A DNA stretch of 6,236 nucleotides from NCBI GenBank assembly GCA_910587275.1, contig CAJUMD010000080.1:9918-16153 (forward strand), given 5' to 3'. Under the pieces are notes generated by a model. It saw nothing but the letters and a program-made list of their open reading frames with translations, did not search any database and was not told the DNA's origin. Positions 1-6,236 of this stretch are shown here, piece after piece; the first letter of the stretch is position 1, and each line of letters opens with the position of its first letter. The translations under genes were made by a program, and so were the position numbers. This DNA comes from an uncultured Kineothrix sp. (GTDB lineage: Bacteria; Bacillota; Clostridia; Lachnospirales; Lachnospiraceae).

Positions 1-2
1 AA

Positions 3-485
3 GGGAACAGGATAACGGGGGTGAACCTGGAAAACGGAGAAAAAAAATCATACGGCATGCAGGGAATGCGTGTGAAAGGGCTTTACTATGAAAACGGTTA
101 CCTGTATATTCATGCGCGTAATTATGCCACAGGGAAAGAAATTTTCCGTTTGGATGCCGTTTCCGGAGAAAAGGAATACCTGGCAGAAGATTTTTACTGG
201 GCATACATGGAAAACGGATACCTCTATTATGTTTGGAATGACCATCCAAGTGAAGATGGGGAACTGAATTTAAGCGTCCTCAATGTGGAGACAAAACAGT
301 TGGAAACAGAAGTGCTGACGGAAAGAAGCGGTGCCTGGCTGCAGACAGTGGGGGATGACCTTGTGGTGGATGTGGATATTTATAAAAACATGGAAAAGGA
401 AAAAGCCGTTTATTTCAGGTACAGGGCAGGCGTGCTGCCATTAGAAAGGCTGGACAGGAAAGAAAAACGTGCGGAAAGCGGATAA
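3..485 (+). CDS. C-terminal part of a beta-propeller-like repeat protein (5' end outside window)
   Basis: The frame is open from the left edge to a TAA at 483-485. The fragment of 160 residues is therefore probably the end of a longer protein rather than a gene starting at the GTG at base 21, which has no convincing ribosome binding site. Three blade-like repeats are visible. Each has an aromatic-rich strand followed by a polar turn: YYENGYLYI near fragment residues 28-36, YMENGYLYY near 68-76, and a weaker one near 105-135 (LVVDVDIY...VYFRYRAG). Spacers such as LDAVSGEKEYL and LNVETKQLETEVL resemble the inter-blade strands of DUF5050-type or WD-like propellers, in which a value is listed and then compared. 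No membrane segment is visible in this part. Such domains usually act as binding scaffolds; the partner is unknown. It lies 90 bases before the ATPase gene in the same direction, so co-transcription is plausible. The family call rests on repeat pattern only. Confidence 0.7.
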   Translation, partial: GNRITGVNLENGEKKSYGMQGMRVKGLYYENGYLYIHARNYATGKEIFRLDAVSGEKEYLAEDFYWAYMENGYLYYVWNDHPSEDGELNLSVLNVETKQLETEVLTERSGAWLQTVGDDLVVDVDIYKNMEKEKAVYFRYRAGVLPLERLDRKEKRAESG

Positions 486-575
486 TCGGGGGTCAGGAGG
501 ACGTTTACTGGGAAATGGAACCTGACCGGATGGTTTTGGTTTAACAGGGCATAAGCGGAGACAGGAGACAAGCAG

Positions 576-3194
576 ATGGACAGATACGGATATACGCTAA
601 AAAAAGCAGGGGAAAAAGAAGTACGGAAACGCTACCATGAAGCAGACCTTTTGGGGATGACCACCTATCAGTTAAAGGAAATCTGCAGGGAGGAAAGGAT
701 TATCCAGGGGGTAATAAACCCTTTGGATAAAGAGGAACTCATCCGTGTAATTTTGAAGTACCGCGGTGCGGGGGAGTATTTCCTGATAAACGGGTTCCGT
801 GAAGGCGGGATGCAGGCAGTGGAAGACGCCTTGAGAAAAAGCAGACTGGATGAAAAGGCATGTCCGGGTTTGGGATGCGGTCCGAGGGTGATCCTTTGGG
901 AAGGGACTGCGGCAAGGTTTTATGATAACATGACGGTTCCATATGAAAAGGAGCTGGCGGGGACAAATGCCCTGGTGGTAAGCGGGGACGGAACCGTATG
1001 TACCATTCTGAACATGGAGGCATGGGGGGAAAGGACAGATGTCCTTTACCTGACTAAGGAAGCTGCTGTTCCGTGCAGGGAAACTGGCACAAAGAATTTC
1101 AGCCTGTACTGTATGGACGGGAGGATTTCGGAAGCGGTATACGGGGTTTACTACGGACTGCGGCAGAAACTGCCGGAACACATGAAAGTGTACCGAATTC
1201 CTCTGCCGGATTTTGAAGTGAGGCGTCCGGCTGCGCTTTCCTTGCCGCTTGCCATAGACTTCGGCAGCAGCAGTACCACGGCCGGGGCATACCTGGACAG
1301 TCTCTATTTCCAGGCATCCGGTCTCCGGGACGGTGAAATAGGGTTAAAACAAAACGGGATAAACCATGCGGTTTTTTATGATGCTTCTCCCGGCAGGGAG
1401 GAATCCCCGCTGCTGCCCAGTGTGGCAGGTGTGTTATCCGCAGAGCCGGAACATGTCAGTTTCTCCTTTGGGTATGATGCCGTCAGGATGGGGGAAACGG
1501 GAAGCCAGGGGGAAGATGCCAGTATCTTTTATGACATAAAGAGATGGATTACGGATTATGAAAAAGAGGAGGAAATTACGGACCGGAAAGGGAGAAGGGG
1601 ATTTGTGAAAAGGAAGGATATCCTGGAAGCATATTTTTCCCATGTCCTTGGGGAAGCCGGGAACCGGTTTAAATGCGAGGTTAAAAGGGTGCATATATCC
1701 TGTCCGGTGAAACAGAAAGCATGTTTCCAAAGACTGTTTTCGGAAATCCTTTCGTCATATACGGTGGAACTTGAGGACATGGTGGATGAAGGCGTATCCG
1801 TACTTTATGGTACCATCCGTGACATGATAAACCAAAACAGGATGGCATACGGGGAAGAATACAGGGCTTTGGTGATTGACTGCGGGGGTGGGACAACGGA
1901 TTTGTGCTCCTGCCGGTTCCGTGTTTGGGACCAAAGGGTTTCTTACCGTATCCGCATTGAGACGGCCTATGAAAACGGGGACACGGATTTTGGGGGGAAT
2001 AACCTGACTTACCGCATCATGCAGTTCCTGAAAGTCCTGACGGTCAACCGCCTGAGGGGGGACGGGAGATTCGTGGCCGGGGAAATACTGGGGAATTTTG
2101 AAGGGGATATTTACCGTACTGTGGATGAGGAGGGGACTGCCGGAATATACCGTAACCTTACGGAGATGTACCAGGCTGCGGAGGAGTTTCTGCCCACACG
2201 ATTCCGGGAATACCGGGACAATGGCAGGGAAGGGTACGGGAAAGCCAGGGGTAATTTTTTCTTTTTGTTCCAAACGGCGGAACGGGTGAAAAAAGTATTT
2301 TATGAAAGTACCGGGGCAGTCCGTATTATTATTTCTTCTCTGCCCGTGGATGAAGATGCCGCAATATGGATTCCCGTTGGCAAGTGGAAAATGTCGGTGT
2401 ATAATGCAGGGCATTTGGAAACATGGAAGGAGTTTCCGCCGGTCAGCCTTACCGTACGGGAGCTGGAACTTTTGCTGAAAGCGGATATTTACGGTATTAT
2501 CCAGCGTTTCCTTGGGGAAATGTATAAAAGCGGAGAAACGGATGGATATTCCATAATTAAGTTAACAGGGCAGTCATGTAAAATCGGCCTGTTCCGTGAT
2601 GCCCTGAAGGAATTTGTCCCCGGAAAGGTCATCCGCTTTACGGGAAAGGGCGGGAAGCAGGCAGCCGGTTACGGACTGAAAATGGCATGTGTGGATGGCG
2701 TCCTGGAATACTTCAGGGATAAAAAATACGGGTATGCGGATACCGTCATCCATACGGGGGTTCCTGCTCTGCCTTATGACATTACCGCTTTTACGCACAG
2801 TGGGGAAGAAATAATTCTGGTACACGGTTCCGGGAGGGAAGCCACATACGGGATGGTTTCAAGGAACATGGAGGACTTGTCGTTACGGTTGTACCTTAAG
2901 GATCCGGACGGGCGGGTAAGGCATGAGTTTGTCTGCCAAAGTCCGTTGGGTGGTTTTAGGGAAACCACATATGAAGAACTGGCTGCCGGACACGGGGGAA
3001 AGATCCGCCAGGCAGACACGGATGACATTGTGGAGCGTGAAGTAAGGTTTTTTGTATGGGCAGAAGCGCTGGAATGGGAGTTCCATGTCCTGCCGGTCTG
3101 CCGCAGGGACGGGAAGCTGGCTGTCGGACGGGAAGAAAGGTTCCCGTTTGAAAAGGACGCATGGATGCGGGATTATTTTGACGGGACATGGTGA
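576..3194 (+). CDS. Divergent Hsp70/actin-fold ATPase with SAP-like N-terminus
   Basis: This 872-residue protein carries a full set of Hsp70-type nucleotide-binding motifs. They are phosphate-1 AIDFGSSSTTAG (226-237); an IFYDIKRWI segment (317-325) matching the Hsp70 catalytic-lysine region, with K322 equivalent to DnaK K70; a DEGVSVLYG connect-1-like segment (404-412) with E405 at the place of DnaK E171; phosphate-2 VIDCGGGTTD (433-442), with D435, T440 and D442 matching DnaK D194, T199 and D201; GDTDFGG (468-474), like the Hsp70 GDTHLGG; and an adenosine motif around KLTGQSCKIG (662-671). ATP binding and hydrolysis are therefore likely. Residues about 24-63 look like a SAP-type helix-extension-helix (LKEICREE...DKEELIRVILKYRG). 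Residues 64-220 are unassigned. The tail from about 720 is beta-rich and does not look like the Hsp70 peptide-binding domain. No signal peptide or membrane segment is seen, so it is probably cytosolic. The ATG follows AGGAG at 563-567 with 8 bases between. The role is unknown; a chaperone or assembly ATPase for the neighbouring injection-system proteins is inference. Confidence 0.85.
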   Translation: MDRYGYTLKKAGEKEVRKRYHEADLLGMTTYQLKEICREERIIQGVINPLDKEELIRVILKYRGAGEYFLINGFREGGMQAVEDALRKSRLDEKACPGLGCGPRVILWEGTAARFYDNMTVPYEKELAGTNALVVSGDGTVCTILNMEAWGERTDVLYLTKEAAVPCRETGTKNFSLYCMDGRISEAVYGVYYGLRQKLPEHMKVYRIPLPDFEVRRPAALSLPLAIDFGSSSTTAGAYLDSLYFQASGLRDGEIGLKQNGINHAVFYDASPGREESPLLPSVAGVLSAEPEHVSFSFGYDAVRMGETGSQGEDASIFYDIKRWITDYEKEEEITDRKGRRGFVKRKDILEAYFSHVLGEAGNRFKCEVKRVHISCPVKQKACFQRLFSEILSSYTVELEDMVDEGVSVLYGTIRDMINQNRMAYGEEYRALVIDCGGGTTDLCSCRFRVWDQRVSYRIRIETAYENGDTDFGGNNLTYRIMQFLKVLTVNRLRGDGRFVAGEILGNFEGDIYRTVDEEGTAGIYRNLTEMYQAAEEFLPTRFREYRDNGREGYGKARGNFFFLFQTAERVKKVFYESTGAVRIIISSLPVDEDAAIWIPVGKWKMSVYNAGHLETWKEFPPVSLTVRELELLLKADIYGIIQRFLGEMYKSGETDGYSIIKLTGQSCKIGLFRDALKEFVPGKVIRFTGKGGKQAAGYGLKMACVDGVLEYFRDKKYGYADTVIHTGVPALPYDITAFTHSGEEIILVHGSGREATYGMVSRNMEDLSLRLYLKDPDGRVRHEFVCQSPLGGFRETTYEELAAGHGGKIRQADTDDIVEREVRFFVWAEALEWEFHVLPVCRRDGKLAVGREERFPFEKDAWMRDYFDGTW

Positions 3195-3231
3195 TGGGCA
3201 GATAAAACACCATATATAAGGAAAGGATGGG

Positions 3232-4014
3232 ATGGAAATGCAGAACCTGTATCCGCTTTTTGCGGGAAACCGTATCCTCAAAAAGGAAATGCTTTGGGCT
3301 GTCAGGGACCGCTCTTTTGTACAGGCGGAACTGGAATACCGGGAATACGGGGATGGGATGATAAGCGGATGCGGCATCCGTGTGGAAGGAAACCGGATTA
3401 TCGTGGAACCCGGCATTATAAAATACGGGGGTTTTATATATTTTCTGCCGGGAGAGGAAAGTATTGAATACTGTCCGTCAGAACGGGAAACGGTGCTGAA
3501 AATGTATTTGGGGAAGGATGCCGCCTCCCCGGATTATGTCTGTTACCATATGAATTTGGCGCTGGAAAGTGGGGATGCTTTGGATGCGGATGGTTTTGAA
3601 GTATGCAGGTATAAGCTGCAGGAAGGCGCTGTGCTCAGGGCAGTGCATAAGAATTTTGGAGATATGGAAACGGAATATGACACACTGAACTACATACACG
3701 CTTTATGGGGCGGAGTGGGGGGAAGGGCGCTTGCCCCCGCAATAACCAGACGGTTTGCCAGGGAAATCCTTGGGACGGAGGGGTGCCGGACGGAGGATGT
3801 AATGTTTGCCTATTTCTGTTTGGACCGGACGGGGACGGTGTCGATGGATATTTTGACGGATTACCTTGCGAGGAAAAACGGAAGATGTCTGCCGGAAATG
3901 GCGGATAACCAAACGGTTTTCAGGGAGATGTGTACGGCATTGGAGAGAATGGGGAAGACGGAAGCGGCAGAATACCGTGGAAACGGTGGACGGCGGCGGA
4001 TTATTGTGGAGTAA
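3232..4014 (+). CDS. Putative baseplate/TssK-like attachment protein
   Basis: The protein has 260 residues. Residues 1-80 have the pattern seen at the start of phage and T6SS baseplate or fibre-attachment proteins: a conserved-looking opening (LFAGNRILKKEMLWAVRDRS), then a strand-rich stretch with DGMISGCGIRVEGNRIIVEP and GIIKYGGFIYFLPGE. Residues 85-140 continue as beta strands. After a glycine-rich turn (WGGVGGRALAP, 159-169) the protein is mostly helical (170-243) and ends in a basic RRRIIV tail. This resembles only the shell domain of TssK-type connectors, which run to about 450 residues, so at best it is a short relative. The start is the ATG after AAGGAAAGG (3218-3226); the ATG at 3238 is an in-frame alternative. 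It begins 37 bases after the ATPase gene and sits two genes before the spike, which supports a structural or adaptor role in the same machine. The family assignment is inferred from pattern and context. The reality of the gene is much more certain than its function. Confidence 0.75.
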   Translation: MEMQNLYPLFAGNRILKKEMLWAVRDRSFVQAELEYREYGDGMISGCGIRVEGNRIIVEPGIIKYGGFIYFLPGEESIEYCPSERETVLKMYLGKDAASPDYVCYHMNLALESGDALDADGFEVCRYKLQEGAVLRAVHKNFGDMETEYDTLNYIHALWGGVGGRALAPAITRRFAREILGTEGCRTEDVMFAYFCLDRTGTVSMDILTDYLARKNGRCLPEMADNQTVFREMCTALERMGKTEAAEYRGNGGRRRIIVE

Positions 4015-4155
4015 TTAGCCACGTCATATAAGGTAAACATTGAGGGGGATGCCCGGCCTAATAGTAAAAACATGCAGTATGACGGAGGGGTGTGCCTGAA
4101 TGGTGGGTACACCCTGTTTGAGTTATGGATTTGTACAAGGAAAGGAAAAGACGGG
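4015..4155 (+). other. Intergenic stretch without a convincing gene
   Basis: This is the longest non-coding gap in the window if the downstream gene starts at 4156. It holds a GAGGGGG purine run (4042-4048) directly abutting an ATG at 4049 that opens only a 16-codon frame, and a small GGTG/CACC inverted pair around 4101-4112. No stem followed by a T run and no well-spaced -35/-10 pair was found. Transcription probably reads through from the upstream genes. Confidence 0.4.
4137..4145 (+). promoter_or_regulatory. Ribosome binding site deciding the 4156 start
   Basis: AAGGAAAGG is a purine-rich Shine-Dalgarno-like run ending 10 bases before the ATG at 4156. The earlier in-frame candidates lack comparable support. 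The ATG at 4072 is preceded by an A/T-rich sequence, and the GTG at 4090 abuts its purine run too closely. This favours the shorter 194-residue product. Confidence 0.5.
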
Positions 4156-4740
4156 ATGGATGTGTATTTGGATGAGGAAATGCTGGAAAAACGGGAGGAA
4201 CTTAGGAAAAAGCAATACTGCAGTCTTGAGAGCGGGTATTACATAAACGGTAAAATAATCTGTTTCCGCAAAGAAGAAATATTGGATTGTTTTTTTATGT
4301 ATCTGCCGGACAACATGGGTATCATGCCGGAAGGGATAGCAAAAATTAAATATCCGTCAGAGTTCCGTCCGCAATTCATGCTGACGACTGCGGATTTAGA
4401 TGTAAACATGGGGTTTAACCTGTTTGGAAGACAGTTTGAACCTGCGGAGACGGAAGCCCTGTGCCTGCGGATGGAAGCGGCCATTAAAAGGGACCGTCCG
4501 GACTGCCGGTTTTTCGGCTGTAATAAAATGGAGCGGATTGCGGGGTATTGGTTTGCTTTCCGGAGCCATGCCATGGACGGGGACCTGTATAATATGATGC
4601 TGGTGACCCCGGTGGAAAAATATACAGTCATGGTAAATTTTAACTGTCCTTATGCGGATTACAAGGCTTGGGGCAAGGCGGTCGTCCTGATGTGGGAGAC
4701 CATACAGTCTGTTGGGAGGAAAGGAGATGTGCAAAGATGA
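4156..4740 (+). CDS. DcrB/DUF1795-like protein, possible EagR-type chaperone
   Basis: The frame is open from an ATG at 4072, but the preferred start is the ATG at 4156, preceded by AAGGAAAGG (4137-4145), giving 194 residues. The extra 28 residues from 4072 are low-complexity, cysteine- and glycine-rich and lack a good ribosome binding site. From residue 27 the protein shows alternating strands, with an MPEGIAKIKYPSEFRPQ stretch (57-73), a VNMGFNLFGRQFEPAET strand-helix (83-99), a long helix (99-112), and paired strands YWFAFRSHAMDGDLYNMMLV and YTVMVNFNC, before a closing helix (169-186). This layout fits the PsbP/DcrB fold seen in DUF1795 proteins. In T6SS loci, DUF1795 (EagR) proteins stabilise the membrane segments of effectors and load them onto VgrG. 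Here the gene runs directly into a spike gene through a 4-base overlap, the arrangement expected for an effector-loading chaperone. The fold call comes from pattern memory, and the EagR role is inference. Another small injection-system accessory protein is possible. Confidence 0.75.
   Translation: MDVYLDEEMLEKREELRKKQYCSLESGYYINGKIICFRKEEILDCFFMYLPDNMGIMPEGIAKIKYPSEFRPQFMLTTADLDVNMGFNLFGRQFEPAETEALCLRMEAAIKRDRPDCRFFGCNKMERIAGYWFAFRSHAMDGDLYNMMLVTPVEKYTVMVNFNCPYADYKAWGKAVVLMWETIQSVGRKGDVQR
4721..4726 (+). promoter_or_regulatory. Ribosome binding site of the spike gene
   Basis: AAGGAG lies inside the last codons of the upstream gene, 10 bases before the ATG at 4737. It fixes the spike start at that ATG rather than at the longer in-frame ATG at 4668, whose extra 23 residues would only read through the 3' end of the upstream gene in another frame. 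Confidence 0.75.
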
Positions 4741-6086
4741 GGGAAATACGGTTAGCGGCGGAACCCTTCCGTTTTATCAGTCTGCAGAAGGTGGAATGCA
4801 GAAAGGAACTGAACGGGCATGGACAATTAAGGATGCGGGGGGTCATAGCGCAGGATTGTGTAGAGAAATACAGGAATATGGCGTCAGAAGAAGTTTGGGT
4901 GACGTTAGGGCTTAAAGATGAAGACGGGAAGGAAAAAGTATTTTTCTGCGGTGTTCTTACGGAAATGGAGATGCAGAGGGAAAATAGTCTGTATACGCTG
5001 GCATTTACCGCGCACACGGGAAGTTTCCTGCTTGATCTTGTCCCGCATACCAGGACTTTCCAAAAAGAAGGATATACCTATCAGGAAGTACTGGAGGATT
5101 GTCTGTATCCTGACGGGGGAAAATTTATTATGCCGGATGAACAGGAGGAAGCGCCGGGACGTTTCCTGGTACAGTACGGGGAAACGGACTGGCAGTTTGT
5201 TAAACGGCTGGCAGGATATGCGGGCACGGTGGTAATCCCGGAATATACGGTGGCGGGCAAAAAACTTTATTTCGGATACCGGAATATTCCGAAGAAGGAG
5301 GAAATGGTTACGGACAGCTACCGGCTGGTTCAAAGAAATAGCGGAAACAGGAGGTGGGAATATGAAATCGTTTCACGGGAAGTATACGGTTTGGGGGACT
5401 GCGTTATATTTGAGAACAGGGAATGGGTGATTGGAAAGATTGTGAGCTCCTTAAACGGGCAGGAACTGGAGCATGTGTATTCCCTGTATGCCAAAAAGGA
5501 TGGGATAGTTCCTTTGCGGGATAATGACTGCATTGCGGGCATGTCCTTTAAGGCGGACGTGACGGATGTTGCCGGGGCAAAAGTGCAGGTATGCGTTCGG
5601 GGGGATGAAAATAAGGAGCATTCCGGATACCGGTGGTTTGATTATGCAACCGTATATTCTTCGCCGGACGGAACCGGATGGTACTGCATGCCGGAAACCG
5701 GGGATGAAGTAAGGCTGACGTTCCCGGATGCGGAGGAAGGGAATGCCTATGTATCAAGCTGTGTGCATTTGGAGTCGGGAAGCCGGATGAACCCGGACGA
5801 AAAATCGTGGAAGAATAAGCAGGGGAAAGAAATCCTGTTTACCCCCAAAACACTGGTCCTTAGGAATAACCGGGGAATGTCCGTGGAACTTTCGGATGAT
5901 GAGGGTATCCGAATCGTAAGCGATAAGGAAATTGCGATATGTGCCTCAGGGGACATTAGTATGAACAGCCGGTCGGGGGGTATCCGCATGTCGGCATCGG
6001 ACAGCATGATGATCAGTCAGGGCGGCGCATGTATCCGGATGGATGATACGATTCAAATAGGCGGCGGGAAGATTTATATGAATTGA
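4737..6086 (+). CDS. VgrG/gpD-gpV-like contractile injection system spike protein
   Basis: This 449-residue protein has the spike architecture of phage tails and type VI or extracellular injection systems. Residues 1-265 form a gp27/gpD-like module, marked by VQYGETDWQFVKRLAGYAG (145-163), the characteristic (Y)xExDWxFlxRLaxxxG signature. Residues about 268-345 are a gp5/gpV-like OB fold, with the strand AKVQVCVRG (281-289), then GYRWFDYATVYSSPDG and the hallmark MPETGDEVRLTFPDAEEGNAYV (318-339). Residues 358-449 contain the KSWKNKQGKEI segment and short repeated strands (DEGIRIVSDKEIAICA, GDISMNS, GGIRMSA) ending in GGGKIYMN, typical of the triple beta-helix needle of Firmicutes tail spikes. 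It should act as a trimer at the tip of the tube, piercing the target. It is shorter than classical VgrG (about 600-700) and has no C-terminal toxin extension, so cargo or a PAAR tip would have to be separate. The start codon overlaps the upstream stop (ATGA, 4737-4740), indicating translational coupling. Confidence 0.92.
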   Translation: MREIRLAAEPFRFISLQKVECRKELNGHGQLRMRGVIAQDCVEKYRNMASEEVWVTLGLKDEDGKEKVFFCGVLTEMEMQRENSLYTLAFTAHTGSFLLDLVPHTRTFQKEGYTYQEVLEDCLYPDGGKFIMPDEQEEAPGRFLVQYGETDWQFVKRLAGYAGTVVIPEYTVAGKKLYFGYRNIPKKEEMVTDSYRLVQRNSGNRRWEYEIVSREVYGLGDCVIFENREWVIGKIVSSLNGQELEHVYSLYAKKDGIVPLRDNDCIAGMSFKADVTDVAGAKVQVCVRGDENKEHSGYRWFDYATVYSSPDGTGWYCMPETGDEVRLTFPDAEEGNAYVSSCVHLESGSRMNPDEKSWKNKQGKEILFTPKTLVLRNNRGMSVELSDDEGIRIVSDKEIAICASGDISMNSRSGGIRMSASDSMMISQGGACIRMDDTIQIGGGKIYMN

Positions 6087-6183
6087 CAGAGGATTCCGGT
6101 TTGGGCGTTGTTGGGGAAAAGTATGTAAAAATGATGCAATTATGATGCGGCAGTGATTTAGGATAAGGGAAAGGGGCAGCAGA

Positions 6184-6236
6184 ATGGAATATAAATATAC
6201 GGAATCCATGGTAAGCCTGTTATCGGCGGCGGAGGA
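6184..6236 (+). CDS. Start of an unidentified gene (continues past window)
   Basis: An ATG at 6184 follows AAGGGG (6171-6176) with a 7-base gap and opens a frame that runs off the right edge. The 17 complete codons read MEYKYTESMVSLLSAAE, an amphipathic, probably helical start. The fragment is too short to identify. Its position about 100 bases after the spike gene makes it a candidate for another injection-system component or a loaded effector, but nothing in the sequence distinguishes these. An internal in-frame ATG at 6208 is a weaker start alternative. Confidence 0.55.
   Translation, partial: MEYKYTESMVSLLSAAE

Noticed and set aside
486..575. Promoter or terminator between the first two genes
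   Set aside because: No well-spaced -35/-10 pair and no GC stem followed by a T run. Only the ribosome binding site at 563-567 is convincing.
1755..2414. 219-codon open frame on the minus strand inside the ATPase gene
   Set aside because: Proline- and histidine-rich composition with no domain. It is the antisense shadow of a purine-rich coding strand fully explained by the Hsp70-like gene.
2883..3416. 177-codon minus-strand frame spanning the ATPase/baseplate-like junction
   Set aside because: Low-complexity P/S/C-rich translation, no ribosome binding site, and it covers two well-supported + strand genes.
4049..4099. 16-codon ORF after GAGGGGG, considered as a small or decayed PAAR-like gene
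   Set aside because: The purine run abuts the ATG with no spacer, the peptide is too short, and the frame restarting at 4100 simply overlaps the downstream gene without a recognisable motif.
4101..4112. GGTG-GGTA-CACC as an operator or hairpin
   Set aside because: A four-base stem with a four-base loop is expected by chance and has no partner site.
4668..4736. Longer N-terminus for the spike from the ATG at 4668
   Set aside because: It overlaps the upstream gene by 73 bases, encodes a glycine- and charge-rich non-homologous stretch, and lacks the AAGGAG that precedes the ATG at 4737.
6087..6183. Terminator or small gene after the spike
   Set aside because: No hairpin with a T tract. The short ATG-led frames end within a few codons. 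Only the ribosome binding site for the next gene is supportable.
1..6236. CRISPR array, tRNA/rRNA, insertion sequence or attachment site
   Set aside because: No regularly spaced direct repeats, no cloverleaf or rRNA-like stretch, no transposase or terminal inverted repeats were seen on reading both strands.

Overview
The window is a compact run of genes, all on the + strand. The style suggests a low-to-moderate-GC Gram-positive anaerobe of the Clostridia, most likely Lachnospiraceae-like: purine-rich AAGGAG-type ribosome binding sites, heavy use of AGG, GGG and ATA codons, and Firmicutes-style phage-tail proteins. The taxonomic placement is inference, because no rRNA or marker gene is present.

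Layout: (1) the 3' end of a beta-propeller-like protein whose beginning lies left of the window (to 485); (2) a large Hsp70/actin-fold ATPase of 872 residues (576-3194) with a SAP-like N-terminus and a beta-rich tail in place of the usual Hsp70 peptide-binding domain; (3) a 260-residue protein (3232-4014) whose N-terminal half looks like a phage-baseplate or TssK-like attachment domain; (4) a 141-base gap with no convincing gene, then a protein of about 194 residues (4156-4740) resembling the DcrB/DUF1795 fold, the fold of type VI secretion EagR chaperones; (5) a compact VgrG/gpD-gpV-like spike of 449 residues (4737-6086), joined to the previous gene by an ATGA stop/start overlap; (6) the first 17 codons of another gene (from 6184).

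The best-supported reading is part of a contractile injection system (phage-tail, eCIS or T6SS-like) locus. The spike is the firm anchor: gp27-like module, gp5-like OB fold and beta-needle. A likely baseplate component and a likely effector-loading chaperone sit beside it, and an unusual Hsp70-family ATPase lies upstream in the same orientation. No sheath, tube, AAA+ ATPase, PAAR tip or toxin gene is visible here, so the type of system and what it delivers cannot be settled from this window. The most interesting element is the divergent Hsp70-like ATPase in this setting. It keeps nearly all nucleotide-binding motifs but lacks a recognisable substrate-binding domain and carries an extra N-terminal region.
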